A DNA stretch of 10,803 bases, taken from the NCBI GenBank assembly GCA_022865555.1, contig JALHTD010000141.1, positions 1 through 10,803 on the forward strand, given 5' to 3'. Source of the stretch: Thermoanaerobaculaceae bacterium. GTDB taxonomy: Bacteria > Acidobacteriota > Thermoanaerobaculia > Thermoanaerobaculales > Thermoanaerobaculaceae. Both the position numbers and the translations under genes were made by a program. Position 1 is the stretch's first letter. Every line of letters starts with the position of its first letter. Of this stretch, positions 7,094 through 10,803 are shown piece by piece. The notes under the pieces were generated by a model that saw only the letters and a program-made list of their open reading frames with translations, searched no databases and was not told the origin of the DNA.

Positions 7094-8197
7094 TCAGCGT
7101 TGAGCGGGCAGTCCTCTTCCGGTGACGAGGTAGACGGCGAAGCTGCCGAGCCAGTGCCCACCCTCGTAGTACTGGCCCGTGACGGCGGCGAGACCGGAGG
7201 AGCGATGGGCCGCAGCAGTGGCACGCAGCGACGCGATTCTCGGATCGTCGTTCGGAAGGCCGGCCGCGATCCCCTCCAGCATCCAGGCGCGGGAGAGGTT
7301 GAGGCCGTCCAGGTGGGCGAGCTTGCCGTCGGTGCGGTCGGTGACCACCGCGGGCTGCAGCCACGCGCTCGAGCCGTCGAGGGGAAGACGCGGCAGGAAC
7401 CCGCCCAGCCAGGTGGCGAAGGCGGGTAGTGGCAGAACGCGGCGCACCAGGTCGGCCTCCGCCAGGCACGGCGACAGGAAGTCCTGACCCGATGGCTCGT
7501 ACGCCATCGGGCAGTCGCGGTCGGCCAGGTAGTAGTCGCGGGTGCGCGTCTCGAGGAGCGTCGCCATCTCCCGCTCACCGGTGGCCCTCGCCCAGTCCAG
7601 CGCGAGACCGAAGGCGAAAGCGGTCTGACTGTGCTCCCCGACGCGGATCGGGTAGGAGAGCTTGGGCAGCCAGCCTTTCAGGCGGCCGGCAGCCGAGCGC
7701 GTCAGGGGCTCGAGCGTGCGCGCCCACTCCCGAGCCTGCGGATCGTTCCACTCCCGCAGTTCGGCGGCAAGCTGCAGGAGCCAGGCCAGGCCGTAGGGGC
7801 GCTCGAAGTCCGAGCGGCCCGGACCCTCGAGGTACCGGACCTCGGTCGCGACGTGTGCAGGGGTCAGGCTCTGCGCGAGGGCCGTGCGCGCGGCGGGCAC
7901 GAACGGTGCGTCGGGGAACGTGCGCACGAGCCGCACCAGGAGCCAGTGCCCGTGCACCGCCGAGTGCCAGTCGAAGCACCCGCAGAAAGCCGGCGTCAGC
8001 TCGCAGGGCGGCTTGACGTCGGCGTTGCCGGCAAGCACGTGGGAGATCTTGTTGGGGTACTCCTTGTGCACGCAGGCGAGGGCGAGACCGGCGAAGCGCT
8101 GGGCCGCCGCGGCGTCGAAGACGGCTGCGTTGTCAGCCGCACAAAGCGGCAGCACACCGGCGAGGAGAACGCAGACGCAAGCCGTCAGCTTGGGCAT
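7094..8197 (-). CDS. Secreted DUF2891 family protein
   Basis: This 367-residue protein starts with a signal peptide (M-P-K-L then a hydrophobic core to about residue 20, L-C-A-A-D). There is no proper lipobox, so a soluble periplasmic or exported protein is likely. The mature part carries DUF2891 hallmarks: Y-P-N-K-I-S-H-V-L at 47-55 and the very conserved C-G-C-F-D-W-H-S-A-V-H-G-H-W at 72-85, followed by E-R-P-Y-G at 132-136. Near the end, Y-Y-E-G-G-H-W-L-G-S-F-A at 343-354 is also typical. The helical, W/H-rich pattern recalls an alpha-barrel with a polar cavity, but no reaction is established for the family as far as I know. ATG 8197 has no Shine-Dalgarno and a -10-like element lies 6 nt upstream. 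The C-terminus faces the ABC permease gene. Confidence 0.87.
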   Translation of the reverse strand: MPKLTACVCVLLAGVLPLCAADNAAVFDAAAAQRFAGLALACVHKEYPNKISHVLAGNADVKPPCELTPAFCGCFDWHSAVHGHWLLVRLVRTFPDAPFVPAARTALAQSLTPAHVATEVRYLEGPGRSDFERPYGLAWLLQLAAELREWNDPQAREWARTLEPLTRSAAGRLKGWLPKLSYPIRVGEHSQTAFAFGLALDWARATGEREMATLLETRTRDYYLADRDCPMAYEPSGQDFLSPCLAEADLVRRVLPLPAFATWLGGFLPRLPLDGSSAWLQPAVVTDRTDGKLAHLDGLNLSRAWMLEGIAAGLPNDDPRIASLRATAAAHRSSGLAAVTGQYYEGGHWLGSFAVYLVTGRGLPAQR

Positions 8198-8203
8198 GGC
8201 CAG

Positions 8204-8209
8204 ATGGTA
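8204..8209 (-). promoter_or_regulatory. Candidate -10 element (TACCAT) of a leaderless promoter
   Basis: The minus strand reads GCTACCATCTGGCC immediately before ATG 8197. Six bases separate the hexamer from the start codon, so transcription would begin at or next to the A of ATG. This fits the absence of a ribosome binding site. Confidence 0.42.
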
Positions 8210-8228
8210 GCATCGGCCGCTGCGAGCT

Positions 8229-8246
8229 TGTTGAGAACCCTCAACA
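8229..8246. promoter_or_regulatory. Palindrome TGTTGAG-N4-CTCAACA, candidate operator
   Basis: A perfect 7-bp inverted repeat with a 4-nt spacer (AACC) lies in the gap between sixA and the DUF2891 gene. Its left arm covers the expected -35 position of the minus-strand promoter at 8204-8209. It is not followed by a T-tract, so a repressor or activator site fits better than a terminator. Confidence 0.4.
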
Positions 8247-8331
8247 CTCCTCCCGGCGCGGGCGAGCCGCTCTCCAGTCCATTAGACGTGCCTGTGCGCC
8301 GGAAGGTTCTGTGATGCGGGTGGGACCAGGT

Positions 8332-8823
8332 TCAGGGAAGAAGCGCAGGCGAGCTGAGCCAGAACAGCTCGCAGTTGCCGAGCAGCGCGCCGCTCTGGGG
8401 CACTTCCAGCGCGATGACGCCGCCGGCCTTGAGGACCAGCCTTCCCCGCGCCTCACCGTACGCTAGAGACTCGGCCCAATGGGCGAGGTTCGGAAAGTGT
8501 CCGACGGTCGCCAGGTCGCCGCGCTTCGCGTCCCGCCATGCGGTGAGAAAGGGCAGCCAGTCGGTCAGCTCCCCGGCGGGCGAGAGCTCTGCAGCCGCCT
8601 CCGCCGTCGGGGCCAGGCCGGCCTCGCGCAGGATCGCGGCGGTCTCGCGGGCCCGCACGAACGGGCTGGTCTGAATCAACCTCCAGCGAATGCTGAGACC
8701 GTGCAGCCGCTGCGCGAGGCGCATCACCTGCTTCCGGCCCTCCGCGACGAGTGGCCGCTCGCTGTCCGTGATGACAACCTCGGCGCTGACGGCCTTGCCG
8801 TGGCGGATGAGGTACAGACGCAT
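8332..8823 (-). CDS. sixA: SixA-type phosphohistidine phosphatase
   Basis: This 163-residue histidine-phosphatase (phosphoglycerate-mutase-like) protein is close in length to E. coli SixA (161). It starts M-R-L-Y-L-I-R-H-G-K, placing the catalytic histidine at residue 8 as in E. coli. Other matches are R-P-L at 23-25, the phosphate-binding arginine in T-S-P-F-V-R-A (52-58), P-E-L-like A-E-L-S-P-A-G at 78-84, and the second histidine H109 in V-G-H-F-P. E. coli SixA removes phosphate from histidine on phosphotransferase-system or phosphorelay proteins; the target here is unknown. ATG 8823 is preferred over GTG 8829 because GGGAGG then has normal spacing. The gene is divergent from the dehydrogenase at 8919 and upstream of the DUF2891 gene, with 134 nt between. 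Confidence 0.9.
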   Translation of the reverse strand: MRLYLIRHGKAVSAEVVITDSERPLVAEGRKQVMRLAQRLHGLSIRWRLIQTSPFVRARETAAILREAGLAPTAEAAAELSPAGELTDWLPFLTAWRDAKRGDLATVGHFPNLAHWAESLAYGEARGRLVLKAGGVIALEVPQSGALLGNCELFWLSSPALLP

Positions 8824-8827
8824 GCGC

Positions 8828-8834
8828 ACCTCCC
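8828..8834 (-). promoter_or_regulatory. Ribosome binding site that fixes the sixA start
   Basis: The minus strand reads GGGAGGT, 4 nt before ATG 8823. The alternative GTG at 8829 lies inside this site and so is unlikely. Confidence 0.65.
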
Positions 8835-8869
8835 TGCCCGAGTCGGGTCGCTCCCCGACCTCACGTGTG

Positions 8870-8875
8870 AGTGTA
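8870..8875 (-). promoter_or_regulatory. Candidate -10 element (TACACT) for sixA
   Basis: The minus strand reads GGCTACACTCAC at 8867-8878, differing at one base from the element before the DinB-like gene (317-328). It lies 46 nt before ATG 8823 and overlaps the -35 zone of the divergent dehydrogenase promoter. Confidence 0.4.
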
Positions 8876-8887
8876 GCCGGTGCGGGC

Positions 8888-8893
8888 TATAGT
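8888..8893 (+). promoter_or_regulatory. Candidate -10 element (TATAGT) for the dehydrogenase gene
   Basis: GGGCTATAGTTGG matches the -10 consensus at 5 of 6 positions and lies 25 nt before ATG 8919. The -35 zone (8865-8870, GTGTGA) is a poor match and coincides with the divergent sixA -10. Confidence 0.5.
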
Positions 8894-8905
8894 TGGCACT
8901 CCGAA

Positions 8906-8913
8906 GGGGGAGG
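8906..8913 (+). promoter_or_regulatory. Ribosome binding site that fixes the dehydrogenase start
   Basis: GGGGGAGG lies 5 nt before ATG 8919. The in-frame GTG at 8880 would lie upstream of the predicted transcription start and add 13 residues before the Rossmann motif. Confidence 0.7.
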
Positions 8914-8918
8914 TGGGC

Positions 8919-10058
8919 ATGAGGGTCGTGGTGCTGGGGGCGGGGCTGGTGGGAGGGACGATCGCCAGGGACCTGGCCCGGGACGGCGAGTTCAAGGTCA
9001 CCGTCGTGGATTCTTCCGAGGCCGCCCTAGGGCGTCTGGCCGACGAGCCGGGGATCGTCACGATGCGCGCCGACCTCGCCGCTGCGGAGGCAGTCCAGCG
9101 GGCGGTGGAGAACCAGGACCTCGTGGTGGGAGCGGTGCCCGGGTACATGGGATTCGCCACGCTCCGCAGGGCCGTGGAGTGCGCAAAGCCGGTGGTGGAC
9201 ATCTCGTTCTTCCCCGAGGACCCTTTCGAGCTCGATGCTCTGGCGCGTACGAAAGGCGTTCCGGCACTGGTGGACTGCGGCATCGCGCCGGGCTGCTCCA
9301 ACCTCATCCTCGGCAGGATGGAGACGGAACTCGACGCGATCGAGCGCTTCGTCTGCCACGTCGGCGGACTGCCGGCGGTCCGCACCTGGCCCTGGGAGTA
9401 CAAGGCAGGCTTCTCTCCGGCAGACGTCGTCGAGGAGTACACGCGCCCTGCCCGCTACGTTGTGGGCGGTCGGATCGTCACGATGCCGGCGCTCTCGGAA
9501 CCGGAGCTCGTGGAGTTCCCCGGGGTCGGCACGCTGGAGGCTTTCAACACCGACGGCCTGCGCACGCTGCTTTCCACCGTGAAGGTACCGTTCATGCAGG
9601 AGAAGACGATGCGCTACCCCGGCCACATCGAGAAGATACGGGTGCTGCGCGAGAGCGGCTTCTTCGGCGCGGAGCCCATTCAGGTCGGCGGCGTCGAGAT
9701 GAGACCGCTCGAGCTGACCTCGCGCCTGCTCTTCCCGCTCTGGCATCTCGAGGAGGGCGAGGAGGACCTCACCGCGATGCGGGTGATCGTGGAGGGCAGG
9801 AAAGGCGCTCGGCGGGTGCGCCGGACCTTCGAGCTGCTGGACCGCTACGACCGTGCCACCGGAACTACCTCGATGGCGCGCACCACCGGGTACACGTGCA
9901 CCGCGGCGGTGCGCCTGCTGAAGCAGGGGCTGTACCGGAAAGCCGGGGTCTCGCCGCCGGAGTTCCTGGGGCGGGAGCCCGATTGCTACGAGTTCGTGAT
10001 GGCCGACCTTGCCAAGCGGGGTGTGGTGTTCCGGGAGACCACGGTTGCGCTCGAGTAG
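8919..10058 (+). CDS. Saccharopine dehydrogenase family oxidoreductase, lysine 6-dehydrogenase-like
   Basis: This 379-residue NAD(P)-dependent enzyme begins M-R-V-V-V-L-G-A-G-L-V-G-G. The Rossmann glycine motif is at 7-13, and an acidic D31 at the end of the second strand favours NAD. A second domain follows with V-D-C-G-I-A-P-G-C-S-N-L at 118-129 and T-M-R-Y-P-G-H at 230-236, both characteristic of the saccharopine dehydrogenase C-terminal domain. The single-domain length of about 380 fits lysine 6-dehydrogenases (such as those of Geobacillus and Pyrococcus), which oxidise the lysine epsilon-amino group. Carboxynorspermidine or saccharopine synthases are related alternatives of similar size. 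No other lysine or polyamine gene is adjacent, so the substrate is an inference. The protein appears complete and cytoplasmic. Confidence 0.88.
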   Translation: MRVVVLGAGLVGGTIARDLARDGEFKVTVVDSSEAALGRLADEPGIVTMRADLAAAEAVQRAVENQDLVVGAVPGYMGFATLRRAVECAKPVVDISFFPEDPFELDALARTKGVPALVDCGIAPGCSNLILGRMETELDAIERFVCHVGGLPAVRTWPWEYKAGFSPADVVEEYTRPARYVVGGRIVTMPALSEPELVEFPGVGTLEAFNTDGLRTLLSTVKVPFMQEKTMRYPGHIEKIRVLRESGFFGAEPIQVGGVEMRPLELTSRLLFPLWHLEEGEEDLTAMRVIVEGRKGARRVRRTFELLDRYDRATGTTSMARTTGYTCTAAVRLLKQGLYRKAGVSPPEFLGREPDCYEFVMADLAKRGVVFRETTVALE

Positions 10059-10081
10059 GCAACACGGGGGCGGGTGGACCG

Positions 10082-10087
10082 TATAAT
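10082..10087 (+). promoter_or_regulatory. Consensus -10 element (TATAAT) for the zinc-ribbon/lemA operon
   Basis: This perfect TATAAT lies in otherwise GC-rich sequence, 69 nt before GTG 10157. With a 17-nt spacer the -35 would be GCAACA (10059-10064), matching only the ACA end. It begins 23 nt after the dehydrogenase stop, so the operon likely has its own promoter. Confidence 0.55.
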
Positions 10088-10156
10088 CGCAAGCGAACCC
10101 GGTGGGGACGGCGTGGGGCAGGATCTTCGCGGCCTGCACCGGGGCCAGGGACCAGC

Positions 10157-10606
10157 GTGGACTGTCCGGTCTGCCGCGAGCCGCTCATCGTCGCCGAGCG
10201 CGGGGGTATCGAGCTCGACGTGTGCCCGTGGTGCCACGGGCTTTGGTTCGACGCCGGCGAGTTTGCCTTGCTCTCCGAGAAGCTTGGCCGCCCACTGCGC
10301 GTGCCGGAGGAGTCGCTGGAAAGGGCCGCGACCAGCGAGAAGCCGCGGCGGTGCCCGCGCTGCGACAGGGCGATGGACAAGGTGGCACTGGGCACGTCCC
10401 TCCGGGTGCTGCTCGACCGCTGCGCGGGGCACGGGCTGTGGTTTGACCACGGGGAACTGGGTGCGCTGGTGCGACAGTTGACTCCGGTACCGGGTTCCCC
10501 TGCTCAGGCGGTTTTGGCTTTCATGGGTGAGACGTTCGGGGCACCGGTGCCGGAGGCGCCGGCGACGACCGGACCGGATCGTGATCCAGGGGAGGTGGAG
10601 CGATGA
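10157..10606 (+). CDS. Double zinc-ribbon protein (zf-TFIIB family)
   Basis: The 149-residue product has two zf-TFIIB-type zinc ribbons. The first is C3-P-V-C6 with C23-P-W-C26, then H-G-L-W-F-D-A-G-E-F (27-36). The second is C66-P-R-C69 with C89-A-G-H92, then G-L-W-F-D-H-G-E-L (93-101). In the second, histidine replaces the last cysteine, giving a C3H site. A proline/alanine-rich tail (~110-149) looks disordered. The family is widespread and poorly characterised; despite the name there is no reason to infer a TFIIB role. GTG 10157 is the only start in frame that gives a compact protein, with AGGGA upstream. The frame stays open far upstream, but that stretch is the dehydrogenase gene read in another frame. 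The stop overlaps the lemA start (ATGA), implying translational coupling. Confidence 0.86.
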   Translation: MDCPVCREPLIVAERGGIELDVCPWCHGLWFDAGEFALLSEKLGRPLRVPEESLERAATSEKPRRCPRCDRAMDKVALGTSLRVLLDRCAGHGLWFDHGELGALVRQLTPVPGSPAQAVLAFMGETFGAPVPEAPATTGPDRDPGEVER

Positions 10607-10803
10607 TCTTCCTGTTCTTGCTGATCGTTGTCGTGCTTGTGGCGTTGTGGGTGATGGGGATGTACAACGGCCTGGTCGGCTCACGAAACGAGGTGAGGAA
10701 CTCGTGGGGCCAGATCGACGTGCAGCTGAAGCGGCGGCACGACCTGATCCCCAACCTGGTGGAGGCCGTCAAGGGGTACATGGGCCACGAGCGCAACACG
10801 CTC
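10603..10803 (+). CDS. lemA: LemA family protein, N-terminal 67 residues (runs off the window end)
   Basis: The start at ATG 10603 has GGGGAGG at 10589-10595. Residues 2-22 form one membrane helix. They are followed by the LemA signature: Y-N-G-L-V at 21-25, R-N-E-V-R-N-S-W at 28-35, then Q-I-D-V-Q-L-K-R-R-H-D-L-I-P-N-L-V at 37-53. The reading frame is still open at the window end; full-length LemA proteins are about 185-200 residues. LemA proteins are single-pass membrane proteins with a helical exterior domain. Their role is poorly defined, and neighbouring genes are often HtpX-like M48 proteases or TPM-domain proteins. Here the upstream operon partner is a zinc-ribbon protein. Confidence 0.93.
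   Translation, partial: MIFLFLLIVVVLVALWVMGMYNGLVGSRNEVRNSWGQIDVQLKRRHDLIPNLVEAVKGYMGHERNTL

Noticed and set aside
8138..8197. Lipoprotein signal (L-P-L-C) in the DUF2891 protein
   Set aside because: The residue before the cysteine is leucine rather than Gly/Ala/Ser, so it does not fit a lipobox; an ordinary signal peptide is more likely.
8861..8870. TCACGTGTGA as a palindromic operator
   Set aside because: It is not a true palindrome, since its reverse complement is TCACACGTGA, and it overlaps a better-supported -10 element.
9027..10139. A 370-codon minus-strand open frame antisense to the dehydrogenase
   Set aside because: There is no recognisable motif and the composition is typical of an antisense shadow; the sense strand carries strong family motifs.
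8690..10156. An open frame of over 480 codons running in frame into the zinc-ribbon gene, suggesting a large fusion protein
   Set aside because: That stretch is the dehydrogenase gene read in another frame. The composition changes abruptly at GTG 10157, where zinc-ribbon homology begins, and a consensus TATAAT lies at 10082-10087.
1..10803. CRISPR array, tRNA, insertion sequence or defence/toxin system
   Set aside because: I saw no direct-repeat array, no cloverleaf-like sequence, no transposase motif and no recognisable toxin-antitoxin or defence gene on either strand.

Overview
The window is dense, GC-rich bacterial chromosome (about two thirds G+C by eye), with eleven protein genes on both strands and short gaps. 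I see no tRNA or rRNA gene, insertion sequence, CRISPR array or phage gene. The gene mix suggests an Acidobacteriota-like soil or sediment bacterium: a secreted CocE/NonD hydrolase, a DUF2891 protein, and a secreted protein with repeated 'WRTDL' beta domains of a kind I associate with Thermoanaerobaculia. This placement is tentative.

Layout. 1-297 (-) is the N-terminal part of a DinB-like protein. Divergent to it, 404-2083 (+) encodes a secreted alpha/beta hydrolase, followed by a membrane-anchored TPR protein (2180-3532, +). That gene converges, with a 4-nt gap, on a secreted PKD-like/beta-repeat protein (3537-4610, -). A ~350-nt leader region precedes a two-gene ABC-2 exporter: ATPase 4960-5877 and permease 5870-6973, overlapping by 8 nt. 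The permease converges on a secreted DUF2891 protein (7094-8197, -), and behind that lies sixA (8332-8823, -). Divergent from sixA is a saccharopine/lysine-dehydrogenase-type oxidoreductase (8919-10058, +). The window ends in an operon of a double zinc-ribbon (zf-TFIIB) protein (10157-10606, +) overlapping by 4 nt with lemA (10603 to the edge).

The genes do not form one pathway. Only two pairs are clearly coupled: ATPase with permease, and zinc-ribbon protein with LemA. The rest look like single-gene housekeeping or envelope units. The most interesting signals are regulatory. Nearly every transcription unit is preceded by a TAnnnT -10-like hexamer. Two of these sit in almost identical 12-mers. 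One lies so close to its ATG that a leaderless mRNA is predicted, and a palindrome overlaps the same promoter's -35 zone. I found no convincing undescribed multi-gene system.
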